Source: Strigamia acuminata
Taxonomy: Eukaryota; Arthropoda; Chilopoda; Geophilomorpha; Linotaeniidae
DNA: 64,000 nt
Reading direction: 5' to 3'
Assembly: GCA_949358305.1 (NCBI GenBank)
Contig: OX442314.1
Span: 2,297,087 to 2,361,086, forward strand
Numbering within the stretch: position 1 is the first letter of the stretch; each line of letters opens with the position of its first letter. The position numbers were made by a program, and so were the translations under genes. Below the pieces are notes generated by a model, which saw nothing but the letters and a program-made list of their open reading frames with translations, had not been told where the DNA came from and did not search any database. This document shows, piece by piece, positions 20,550 to 32,100 of this stretch.

Positions 20550-21000
20550 GTGTTACCACGTAGCTGGGTTTTTTATCAGCTCTCTAGAATTTTCCACAAG
20601 AAATCAGCATTTCACAAATTTAACTTTAAAATATGTAAAAAGGAAAAAATAGTGGCACCAAGCAGTCAAAATTGCATAACAATTAGTAAAAGCTACATCC
20701 ATAGAGTAAATGGAGTGCAGGCCTACAATACCAACTCTATTATGACCAGAGCTCTCTTTTTGCTTGACCCAGGGGTGACCACAGGAGGTAGAGAGTTGGA
20801 TTTTACACCCCCACACTTAAATAACAATAGAATAGAACCTAAACTCTACAAGTTCAAAAGAAACATTAATTATCTCTGGGATTTCCTAGATTTCGCAGGA
20901 GAATTAAATCGAATTGATCTTGATCACAAACTACAAAAATATTCAAAGCTTGAGCTCAAATTGAAATGAAAATGAGACCACCACATTTTTCAGACATGGA
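20550..21000 (+). pseudogene. Dispersed repeat copy with open frame
   Basis: An open frame of 139 codons without a convincing ATG covers the word GGAGTGCAGGCCTACAATAC, shared with 4313, 37023 and 46051, and continues into a lysine/leucine-rich tail. GGGGTGACCACAGGAGGTAG (20771) recurs at 46105. No known domain. Confidence 0.3.
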
Positions 21001-21299
21001 TTAAGCCTAAAATGGAATGGAAACGAAAAATGTGGGATAAACTAATTTGCAATCCAACAGAAAAATAAATAAAAATTTTGACAAAATTAGCTAAAATAAA
21101 ACCAATCTAAATCCAGTTCCTTGGTTATAGGTTGTATTTTGAGGTCAGACAGAGGAAGCGAAGAAGCAGAAGACCAAATAAACAAAAAGAAATGTCATTT
21201 TGATCAAATATAGAATGGAAACTCCCGACACCACATCAGTGGGGGAAAAAAAAGAGAAAAACACATTAAATTTTAACTAAAATCAAACCGTCGGATAAA

Positions 21300-21475
21300 A
21301 TCCAAACCTAATCCTTTGGTTTTGCATCATTATCATCTCGAAAACGAATAGAAACACCGAAAAACAACGATCGAACCGAAAAGCAAACGACATAGCAGAA
21401 ATGGAATGAAGAAGAACACAAACACGTGCCGTCGCTAAGCGAAGTGGAAGCATCTCTATTGGTTGCAATCAACGT
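21300..21475 (-). promoter_or_regulatory. CCAAT/CACGTG promoter module, copy 3 (diverged)
   Basis: Minus strand reads CCAATAGAGATGC, GCGACGGCACGTG, then a pyrimidine-rich leader with TTTTCGGTTCG. The order matches 8230-8392 and 46560-46705, although the rest has diverged. The X-box-like word is not preserved here. Confidence 0.4.
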
Positions 21476-21479
21476 CAAC

Positions 21480-22040
21480 AAATTGCGCCATTCTCCTCTG
21501 TTAATAATAATTATTCACACCAGAGTGACTCTGCAACTCACAAGTCAGTGTCAAGACAGTTTTCAATCAATTATTGAAACCAACAAAAAAAATAAAGAAA
21601 ATTAAATAATAAAAAATTAAAAAATTAAAATTCACCTCTTTTCATCTCTTTTGGCGAAATGTCACCTGTGGTCGACTCAGGCTCCCAAATCTCAAACTAC
21701 CGTCGTGGTCAAGTGTGGTCGGAAGGCACTAGAAAAAAACGGGGAAAACAAAGAAATTAAAAGCGATACTGTACAAGACATTTTTTATCACTGCGTATTC
21801 TACAAACATGCTTCGATATTTTTCAATTTCTTTCCATTAAATTCCTTTAAAAATGCAGAAATAATGGGATCTTTTAACGTGTTAACGGTATATTAAATTT
21901 GAATTAAACGTGAATTTGAATTTCATCGTTATTTTTGTCGGAAATAAAGAAAAACGTTACATTTCGAAAGAATTTTCAAACCTATTCCACGGATGTTTGA
22001 GGGTTTTTAAAAGATTATTCGACCACATTTTTGTATAAAG
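21480..22040. other. No supported gene
   Basis: A short plus ORF (21651-21896) has no recognisable domain. The rest is A/T-rich. Confidence 0.4.
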
Positions 22041-22049
22041 TTTGTGCTA

Positions 22050-23000
22050 TTTTATCGCCCATGTCCAAGCCTGAACTCTGCGATAAACTCACCAATGTCT
22101 GCACAGGCGGATTTCTATCAATTTCTATACAAATTGTTTTAATATTATTTTGTCGGTGCGAAAAGGATTAATTATTTACCAAACTTGTTTTCTAGTTTCG
22201 TGGATTCATTTTCTTTCATCAGGTTTACTCTTTGTTTCTTATTTGCGAGTCGCGTGGCAAACAAGCTTCTTTTGGACGAACATTGCAACTATAATCATTT
22301 ATAAACTGTAAACAAGATGGATACAAAAGAACTGATTCCAGTACACTTGTGAATACTAATTTACGTTTTCAACCCAGGTTAGTTCTTAGATTAACCAGAA
22401 ACTTGCATTCTTAATACTACTGGAATACGAAAAAAAGATGTTTTGAATGATTAAAATCACCTGTGCTTTTGTCAGTTTTGGCACGACGGGAAAACCTGAT
22501 GTTATCGACGTGATGGTCGGCGGTTCAACTTTTAATTTATTCACGTCTCGCTCCTAAAAAAAACATATTTTTCGTTGAATTTGAATTTACTCAACACTTT
22601 AAAGTGAAAAATCTTACGACAATATATATCAGCCAAAATTGAAAATCTCTTGTCGTCGCCTAATAAACGTAATAAACATAAAAACTATTTTAAAAAACAC
22701 GATCAAACCGATGAAATGTTCAAAACAAACCGATTTCATCGTCATTTTCGTTGATTGTGGACAAAGTTGCTTTCGTTTCTTTGATTTTCTTCTTAGGTTA
22801 CTCGCCAACGTAGCCGCTCGACTAGACAGAAATTTCTCTTGTTCTGCCAATAAATCTTCATCTGTTTCTTCAACACTCGGTCGCTTCACGCTTATTTCTT
22901 CCGTATTTCTTCCGAGTCGCACATGCCTGTCCCTTTGGCCGCCATTACTCATCTACAATACTCGCCGCGAGATGTCTCCACACAATCAGAAGTTGAAACC
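22050..23000 (-). pseudogene. RPAP1-like N-terminal exons, copy 1
   Basis: Minus-strand exon from about 22945 encodes EEISVKRPSVEETDEDLLAE then QEKFLSSRAATLASNL, resembling the N-terminal box of RNA polymerase II-associated protein 1 (KRP..E(S/T)E.DLL..Q..FL). A second minus exon, 22555-22460, encodes ERDVNKLKVEPPTITS and GFPVVPKLTKAQ and ends at a GTGATT donor. An 11-bp duplication of CGGAAGAAATA just upstream shifts the ATG frame here, whereas copy 2 at 53365 keeps MAAKGTGMCDSEEIS in frame. Assignment to RPAP1 is from memory of the motif and is tentative. Confidence 0.4.
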
Positions 23001-23529
23001 GAGCGGATTGCACGCTGGGAAATTTTGGTGGCAGCGCCATCGTACGATAAAATGCACACTCAACTTTCAATAACAAACAAACACGCCACTGTTAAAAATA
23101 GTAGAAAAATAATATCGTTTAAGAAATGAGAAATTCTGCATATCAATCCAATCAATGTTTTTATGGTGACATAAAAATGCGGTTAGCGTCATTTCAATAA
23201 ACATTTCTGCACTTTCCTGCACGACTTTGCACGACTTTACATCAACGAATTGCAGGATATTTCGTTCTGGTTTTCGTTTTTCGCGTCGTTTTGCGCGTAC
23301 AGCAGAGTCAAAATCTTCGTGGTCTGTTTCGTTTCTCTCATCTCGAGGAATTCCAATAAAGATTTCGCTCCGATTAAATTATTTTCGCACAAAAACATCG
23401 CCATCATGTACCCGCCGAATCCCACTTCGATGACCCCTCCATCGCCAACCTATACGAAGTAGGACGCGACCACACACAAAAAAATGTATACACAAAACCT
23501 GTATCCTCTCTGTGCAGGTTTTGTTTATA

Positions 23530-24296
23530 CAGGGTGGTGCAGAAAGTCTGATTCACAGTAAATAATTCCCAAACTATTCTAGGTGTTGATTCAGCAAAAT
23601 GATTGTTAAGGTAGTATGTCGGGGGAAATCCAATTACGACATCCAATTTGACTTCTGAGGTCATCTTCAAGGTCATTCATATTGTAACTCGAGAACCGTG
23701 ACAGTTAGAGCAAAAAAGTAAATTAGAAAGTTGTAGAGCATCATCCAATTAGTCTAGAACTGTTCTTAAAAAAATTATTTCTTAGGGAAAAGTTTTGAGA
23801 AAAAAGATCTGAAACATTGGCCTACTCAGCATTATAACTCAGCTTTGTAACCTAAAACTATTGAGGCAACCAAGCTAATCCTCAATTAGGACACTTTATT
23901 AGGTCATACTTTGTAAGTGGAAGAGAGGAAATACAAAAGAAAAGAAATAATTTATTTTGGAAATACATTCCACATGATAGTTTTAGGTTACAAAGCTGAG
24001 TAGACTAACATTTCAAACCTTTTTTTCTCAAAACTTTTCCCTAAGAAATAATTTTTTTAAGAACAGTTCTAGACTAATTGGATAATGCTCTACAACTTTC
24101 TAATTCACTTTTTTGCTCTAACTCTCACGGTTTTCAAGTTACAATATGGATGACCTTGAAGATGACCTCAGAGGTAAAATTGGATGTCATAATTGGATTT
24201 CCCCTGACATACTACCTTAACAATCATTTTGCTGAATCAACATCTAAAACGGTTTGGAAATTATTTAGTGTGAACCAGACTTTCTGCACCACCCTG
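23530..24296. mobile_element. 767-bp foldback element, TA target
   Basis: Ends CAGGGTGGTGCAGAAAGTCTG and its reverse complement; arms of roughly 330 bp pair almost throughout, with a short loop near 23900-23960. TA flanks both ends (23528-23529, 24297-24298). Non-coding, so a mariner-type MITE. A subterminal word GGTCATCTTCAAGGTCATTC is also present in the foldback at 38010-38764. Confidence 0.92.
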
Positions 24297-24372
24297 TATA
24301 TATACCGTACTATATATTGCTCAATAGCTCCTGGCATTTGGGTCAAGTACATGGAAGATGCAATCATATTTC

Positions 24373-24735
24373 TTTGCAAAATATTATTGATGTTTACTGT
24401 CCAGAAGAAACATGAACATAGTTATTACAGAGCAACCTCATTATTTCATCTAGCATATGTTTTTGCAAAATATTATTGCTGTTTACTGTCTAGAAGAAAC
24501 ATGAACATAGTTATTACAGAGCAACCTCATTATTTGATCTAGCAAATGTCTTTGCAAAATATTATTGCTGTTTACTGTCCAGAAGAAACATGAACATAGT
24601 TATTACAAAGCAACCTCATCATTTGATCTAGCAAATGTCTTTGTAAAATATTATTGATGTTTACTGTCCAGAAGAAACATGAACATAGTTATTACAGAGC
24701 AACCTCATTATTCCATCTAGCAAATGTCTTTCAAA
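24373..24735. repeat. 89-bp tandem repeat, about 4 copies
   Basis: Units start at 24373, 24462, 24551 and 24640 (exact 89-bp spacing), and a truncated fifth at 24729. Each contains TTTGCAAAATATTATTG and AGAAGAAACATGAACATAGT. It starts directly after the foldback element. Confidence 0.92.
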
Positions 24736-24839
24736 AAATTTTAATGGTTGGTTTTCTGACATTCAACTGGTGATTACTGATTAGTTATAATCAAGTCTTA
24801 GTGATAAATTATTTAAGTTGTCATTAATTTTAAATTATT

Positions 24840-25420
24840 CTTCCAACAGACACAACATCAATATACTGCATTACAGTGGCAATTCCATTAATCGCGACCA
24901 GTCGCCTATCTCTCACTCTGCCGAACCGAGTCTTAATTTTCGATAATTTAAGCGATTTGATTGGAATTTTCAACGAAATATGTACTGGAAAATCTGCTAC
25001 GAAAGCTAGAAAAAACAAATTTGAATCTGGAACCAAAAAAATTCGACTTATCCTCAATTTCGCGCCGATGCCAACCAATTAGCGCCGACTTGCCAAGACC
25101 ATCCAAAACGTGCCGCTAACGATCAAGACGACGTAAATTCATCCTGTCTGATGACGAGGACCCTCCTACGGACCCTGACGATAATATTGCTACCCAAATA
25201 ACGGAAGGTAACGCTCCGGCACCGTAAATACCATCGCCTCCGCCACCACCCCCACGACCAGCGACCTAGACCAGATATGCACGTCCTTGCACCAACTCCA
25301 TAGTCTCGTGTCTGGCATGAACGCGAAATTATCGTGCCACGACGATCTCATTGCTTCGTTGCGCCAACCGCCTCCCACACTCCTGATCCCGGCCTTGCCT
25401 ACACATGTTTCATGTTTCAT
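24840..25420 (+). other. GC-richer, formerly coding-looking stretch
   Basis: 24870-25080 and 25140-25200 have protein-like composition (RLSLTLPNRVLIFDNLSDLI; SDDEDPPTDPDDNIATQ), followed by a proline-rich stretch. Stops and frameshifts interrupt it and no domain is recognised; a decayed retroelement gag or a captured exon is possible. 25421-26120 shows nothing. Confidence 0.3.
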
Positions 25421-26120
25421 GTTGATTTGTATCTCTTGAAACCGTGCATTGTTCTGCTGTAAATTCCGATGCTGACTGCAAAATTTTTGAAAATGTTCTC
25501 ATCCTAACAGCTGAAGATCAGTTGTTTGCCTGAACCTATAGTAATAGATTTTGCTACAATAACTCACATACATCTAAAGAGCCATGTGAATATGATGTAA
25601 TGGTATTAGTATCACATAATCTGATCGTGGGATCATCTTATAATGAATCTGTAGGCATGTCACTAAGTATTAAAAATAATTATTCCAAATTTTTTAAACA
25701 TGATTTTGGTTATTTCAAACTATTTGAACACTAGTGTTGTATTCAAAAGCAGATTACTAGAAAACTATGCATCCTACAGGGGTATTGTTTTGCTCAATCT
25801 AGAGCTAAATTATGTCTCTTTTAAGAATGTTTTTATTTATTTTAGTGAGAGCTTTCCAGCAATGCCAAAATGCCTTCTAACAATGATGTGCTCATGAAAA
25901 TTTGGATTATTCCATACTTTCTGAACTGACTGAAGTAGGCCATTTGAGTGTTTGTTGGTCTGGTTGACTTGAAACTGATCACACTTATTTAAATAAAGAA
26001 AATGTTACTACAAATGAAAGGAATTATATAATATGTCAGCTGACAATGAATTAAAGTAATAAGTGAAATATTAATCTCAACATTTTCGTACCACATCGAT
26101 AACTGCACTTAAAAGGAACA

Positions 26121-29100
26121 ATGGAGAGAGAGGATTCAAATCGACCAGTAGGCCGAATCCAACAAATGAGAAGACGAAAACTGCTTCAACTTGTTCGCAC
26201 TACTATGTCGAAGCAACAGAGTACTCTGGCATTCATCAAATGTTTGACAAATATCTCGGAGAAGAAACGAAATATCAAGATTTTACTTTGTGTGTTACTA
26301 ATTATCAATTTGGCAGCTTGTGTTTATCAAACAGTAGATCGGGTATTGTATTTCATGGACGAACCCACAGCAGTTGATGCACACATGATTGAAACAACGC
26401 ATGGTTCCTTTCCCTATTTGTATATATATCCAGCTACTAACCAAGAATTTAACAATTTCATTTACAACAAGACAAAAAAATCTGAATACAAAGATCAATG
26501 TGGATATGGTCGAATGGACCCACCACATTCAGGCTTTAATGTCAGTGATATTCTACAATATTCTACTTCACTTAGTTACATAACTGATGCCTACTTCAAA
26601 ACAGTAAATCTTTTTCATTTTTTCTCCATACCAAACGAGAAAAGTTTAATCGAATTTGGAAAATAATATATTTGCAGCCTAAAATGCGCATTAACCTTAC
26701 AATTGCAAATTATGAGACTGTGGATTTGATCACTACACAAGTTTCCAGTCGTAAGTCAACAATAATTCCTGTATTCTTTATTTTTACAAGTTCCTTTTTC
26801 CCTTAGCAATTTCGTTTCCATATGGGAATGCTGCTCATAAGATGGTCATAAATCTTAATTTTCCCAAGCAATGTGAATATCTTCAGGTGAGCATTTAATT
26901 TCATCGACAATTTATTTTGCATTTCTCACAGCCACAAAGTTAGACACCACATTTTTACAAAATGAGCTGTCAAAATTGTGAAATATTTCGTAATAAAGTT
27001 TAATAATCATTCTTGAAACCATTACATTCGATTTCAAGGTGTTAATAGATCCATCAGCAGTCGTTTATCATTTATATGCGGAAGAGAAAAATACCTTAGA
27101 AATGAAAGATGGCAAAAATACAGTTGGAATTAGGGTGCAAGAAGTAAGGATTAAATTAATAATTAATTCAAACAGAAAAGTGAATTATTTTCTAGCCATT
27201 AATCAGAAGCATTTCTTCAATCTATCAGTTTTATTTAAGCACAACTGCTAATTATTTCGGGGGTAAATTAAACGCCCCCCAAAAAGACTTGGATTCCCCC
27301 CAAATAAAACTGATTGGCCCCCCTCTTTTTCAACCCCCCAAGAAAAACTTACCGTATTTGCCCCCCTTTATTTAGGAACTTCCCCCCAAATTTTTATTTT
27401 GCCAAATGGCTTATGAACGTCTCAAAAACGTGACGTGCATGCTTATCTGAGTATATAAGCCACCATATTATCATTGTTTTGTATTCTTGTTCGACAATGA
27501 CATCCCAAGTTGTTGTTTTCGCAAACTCAGACTCGGAATCGGATTCCGATGCACCCCGAAAGGCGCAGGAAGTTGGGATTGAAATGGGCGAAAATTAAAC
27601 AATTTAATAATCTCGATGAGGCATCTACGGTTCTTAAAGGAGAGCAAATGTGGGAAAGGCGCCGAAACTCGACTACACAGGAGAAAAAATCTTTTAGGAC
27701 TGTCGGTTTTCGCGGGAATGTGATGCGAAGAGATACCTTTTTCTGAAAGCCGGTAATGATTCAGTCGAATTATACAACACAACAGACACCCGTACTCACG
27801 AAGAACGACTACAGCGAGGCATTTAGGCCGTCTAAGGGAAAAAAAGCACTGATGGCCCAATAATTTATTCTTGTTTTGGGGGTTAAATGATTTTTTTCTG
27901 TTTTTTTTTTTCGGGGGGGAAATCAGCTTTTTCGGGGGGCAAAAGAAGTTTTTTTGGGGAGAGGAGCAGGTTTTTCGGTTTAGTTTTATTTGGGGGGAAA
28001 CCTAGTTTTATTCGGGAGGAAAAGGGGATATTTCTGGGGGGCCATTAAATCATATCCAATTATTTCTTATTGAGTAATGAGGGCTGTCAGTAATTTACGT
28101 AATGCTGTGTTTTGGTTGACTAGAATTAACAGCAACTCTTAACATCAAATCTCTGTAACAAATTCCCTCCCTTCTTAGAAAATAAGATAAGGGTCCCATT
28201 TATTGGTCCACTAAATTTCCTTGGATTTCCACTGAAAAAAAACTAATTCTCCCACTTACTGAAATTTCCACTAACGCTCCTTTTTTGTTCCACCAAATTT
28301 TTACACTAAAAAAAAACTAAATCTTCCACTAAAATCAAATTAGGGAAGAAAAAACTAATATTACCACTACTACTTCTATGTTTTTTTTTTTGTGCTGCAG
28401 CTGTGCGAATGTTTGACTAACGTCGGCGGCGGCCACATATCGCCGGGCGAAGGCTGGTTCGTCCGGGGCGCATTCGTCGCGTGTCTCCCCGTTCGTCGAC
28501 TCCCGCCGGTCCTAGTCACGTGTCGGGACCCAGTCCCAACAAGACCTCGGGGCCCCTCGCCGGCCGCAACATCTTCATGGACAACTATGGCCACGCGAAT
28601 GTCCACGACAACACACCACCCTCGTTTGTTGACTCCTGCCGCTTTATAGTGGGGAAAGTCAGTAGTGGGAAATTTAGTTTTTTTAGTGTATAAATTTAGT
28701 GGAATCAAAAAGGAGCGTTAGTGGAAATTTCAGTAAGTGGGAGAATTATTTTTTTTTAGTGGAAATCCAAGGAATTTTAGTGGACCATAATAAACAGAAC
28801 CGCCCTAAGACGCTACGTAATTTAGAGAAGGCCCTATAATAATACAAGAATTTGAAACTTGTATTTTAGTATCACTATTTCAACACTAAGAAAAATCCAT
28901 GTAATAATAATTTACATGATTGCATACGGCCATGTCTCGTCAAACAAATGAAATGCAAGTAAGTCTTTTAATTCGACTCAATAACAGAAATCAATAAAAA
29001 AATATTTATTTCCGTGCGTAAATCACACATCAACACATTTCAAAAATATTTTTTATCTGACTGTTAACAACTTAACTTTAATAAAAGTTGTCACATTAGA

Positions 29101-32100
29101 TATCCATTTTATGAAGCGAAAAATCTACCGGAATGCAATGACAAAGACACTTTGATTCAGTGCAAACAAATAGAAGGATTTATCAGAAATAAGGATACAG
29201 CATCACAGTGTGGATGTGGTAATGTATGTGATGAGATAAGGTTCAGCCAAACATTCGACAGAACACCTGATGATGGAAATAAAATAGAAATTTATGTTGT
29301 CAATACTTTCGTTCGAACATTAGTCGAACGCTTTTCTTATGACATCATCAATTTGCTATGCGACATTGGAGGAAACATCGGCCTCTATTTCGGCATGTCT
29401 TGCTTGACACTGGTCGAAATATTCATTCACTTATGCAAAATATGCATCGCCAAACCAGCAACAGCAAATTCCAAGTTGACAGATAAAATTGAAATGACAC
29501 TTGAAAAAATACAGAATAGCCGAAAAACAACTTTCGTTAAAAAAGTGATCAAAATCACAACATCACTATTCTTTGGTTTGATATCAGTCTACTACATTTA
29601 CCATTTGATTGATTCTTATTTTCAATTTCCACTCTTGAAAACTGTTAAACTCATTAGAGATAAAAAAATTCATCTTTCACTCATTATTGCATGTACAGAT
29701 AGTACAATCATATCAGCTGCTAAAAAGGACTTAGCCCAAAAACTGAACACAACTGATTGTGATCATTTACAACTGTTGGATTTACTCCATCCACTATCTG
29801 AATTCGCAAATCAAACACTGCAATTATGGAATGTCTCGTCTCGTCTTGATTTATACGACAAAGATCGGAGAAATGCACTCAAGGTAAAAAAAAAATCAGA
29901 ATATTAAATTATCAATTCAAAAGTGTAAAAATTTAACAAACTTGTAGATTGGGGCAACAGCAGAGGAAATTGCATTTTATTTTGCCAACATATCATTAAA
30001 ACCAACAGTGTATGGAATGTGTACTGCATTTAATAAAGGTAAAAAAAAAAGTCTCTTTTAATTCTCACTAAAATATTTGTACACAGGTGACCGGCCGTTT
30101 GTTCGAAAGGGAACCTTTATATTGATTGTCGATCAGCCCAGTTTCCACTGTCCTCTTAAACGAGAAGTCAGATAGAAGTTCATCCTTCGCACTGTTAATT
30201 GCAGCAGTTACTAATTTGACTTTATGTATTCCAGCACTTCATTTTGCCAACAAATCAATTTTTTCATCCGAAATATCGTTTTGATGTATCCAGCAAATTA
30301 AGTGCTTTTGTCAACTTCGCCCCTCAAACGGTGAATCCAAAAAATGATTAATCCACTATACTCTTGCTCACTATAAGGTTGCCCTTTCTCCCATTGGCCG
30401 AGCCTCACTACTTCTAACTGTGCAGTATTTTTTTTTTCATTTTTGTTATTATTATAATGATTAAAATGCTATAATTTTAATTTTATTTTATAGTAAAATG
30501 TTTTTATTTCAACAAACATGTTTGTTTTAGTTTATTGGTTGCTATGTCTGGAAAGTTCACAATGTCTGTACATGGACTGCAGTTCTGGTGTTTTGGTCTA
30601 TTTTTTTGTATCACTGCACGAGTGAAATGGCCCGGCCAATGGGAGAAAGGCCAACCTTATAGTGAGCCAGTAGTATAGCATTGGAAATAGAGTGATTAGA
30701 CTTCAAAAATGGCACCCAATTTAATCTGCATCAGTTGTCATTTAAATCTCTTGATTAAAAAAATATTTAAAAAAAAAATGTTTAACGAGTGCTTTTGAAT
30801 GCGCCAACCGTAATTTGACGCATTTATCAAATTTGAGAAATTGTCGCCACTTATGAGAAATGATCGACGGTTTTGAGAAAATCAAATTTCTCTTTGATTT
30901 GGGGCCCCAATTTGTTCAATTTGTTCAAATTTCCACTAAGTTGATTAATCTTTCCAGCTTATTCGATTAAATACCCCGAGAAGTCCTTGCAGACCAAATG
31001 ATGAAGTTTTAAGATGTGAAGAAGACTGCTTCGAAAAGAAACTTAAGCAACAATCTTTCAATTGCAGGTAACTTGTAATTAATCCACTAATTACCTTGCA
31101 TCCCATATTGCAATTTACAAATCATACACAGATTGTTTGAGTAGGGGGTTTCATTAAATGAGTGATTATTTGATTACTTTGATTATTGCAATAATCATAA
31201 TCACTCAATTATTGAGGGCCAAACAAAAAATCTGATTATGTGATTATTGGTATGTGTGATTATGTGAAGGTCACATGACTTTCTGTGTTGGTCACATGAC
31301 TTTCTGTGTCATGGCTGCCACCTAAACAAAAACAAAAATGCCCAAGGTCAGTAGGAAAAAGCAGTTTTTGAAGATGTTTGAGGTTTGGTGGATATTATAT
31401 TATCATATATATTAGCACTTGGTTATGGGCAATGAGCTGCTCATCGTTTTCAAAATTATCTGCTGTGCTAACGGTAAATGTAAACACGGCAACCCGAAAA
31501 CGTGCATGGGCAACCTGAAAAGGTGATGCGACCAACCGTAACATGTAGATTGTTCCGATGGGTGGAATTGTTTAAATTTTAACCTAAATACGTAGCAATT
31601 GTTTAAAAAAAGTTGCTACAAGTAACAATTGCAACTCCCTAACTTGTTTAATGTGTTCAGTTTAACCTAAACTGAGCACACTTTGTTAAATTATGACCTT
31701 GTGTAGCTGAAGCGGGTGTGGCGCCGCCATGTTGGTTTGAGTTGAGAGAGCACTTATAATCGGCCCAAGTCAGCAGAAAATCATGGTTTGGGATGATTAC
31801 TTGATTACTTGCTTATTTGATGAAATGATTATTCTCAGGATTGGTTGAATCCAGTCACATGACACATCAAATAATCAACTAATCAAAGTAATCAAAGTAA
31901 TCAAATAATCACTCATTTAATGAAACCCCCTAGTATATACAGGGTGTATCAGAATTCATGTTACACAGAAATAAGGGGTATAGAGGGGGACCAGGAGATC
32001 ACATTTCCACTAATCAAAAATTCCAAAAAAAATTTCCCACTTTGTTACAACCCCAATAACAATGGAAGATTTCAAATATCGCGTCATGCATATCGCATAA

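Noticed and set aside
27510-27860. ORFs on both strands inside the 27259-28057 MITE as a transposase
   Set aside because: Too short, no catalytic motif; element is non-autonomous.
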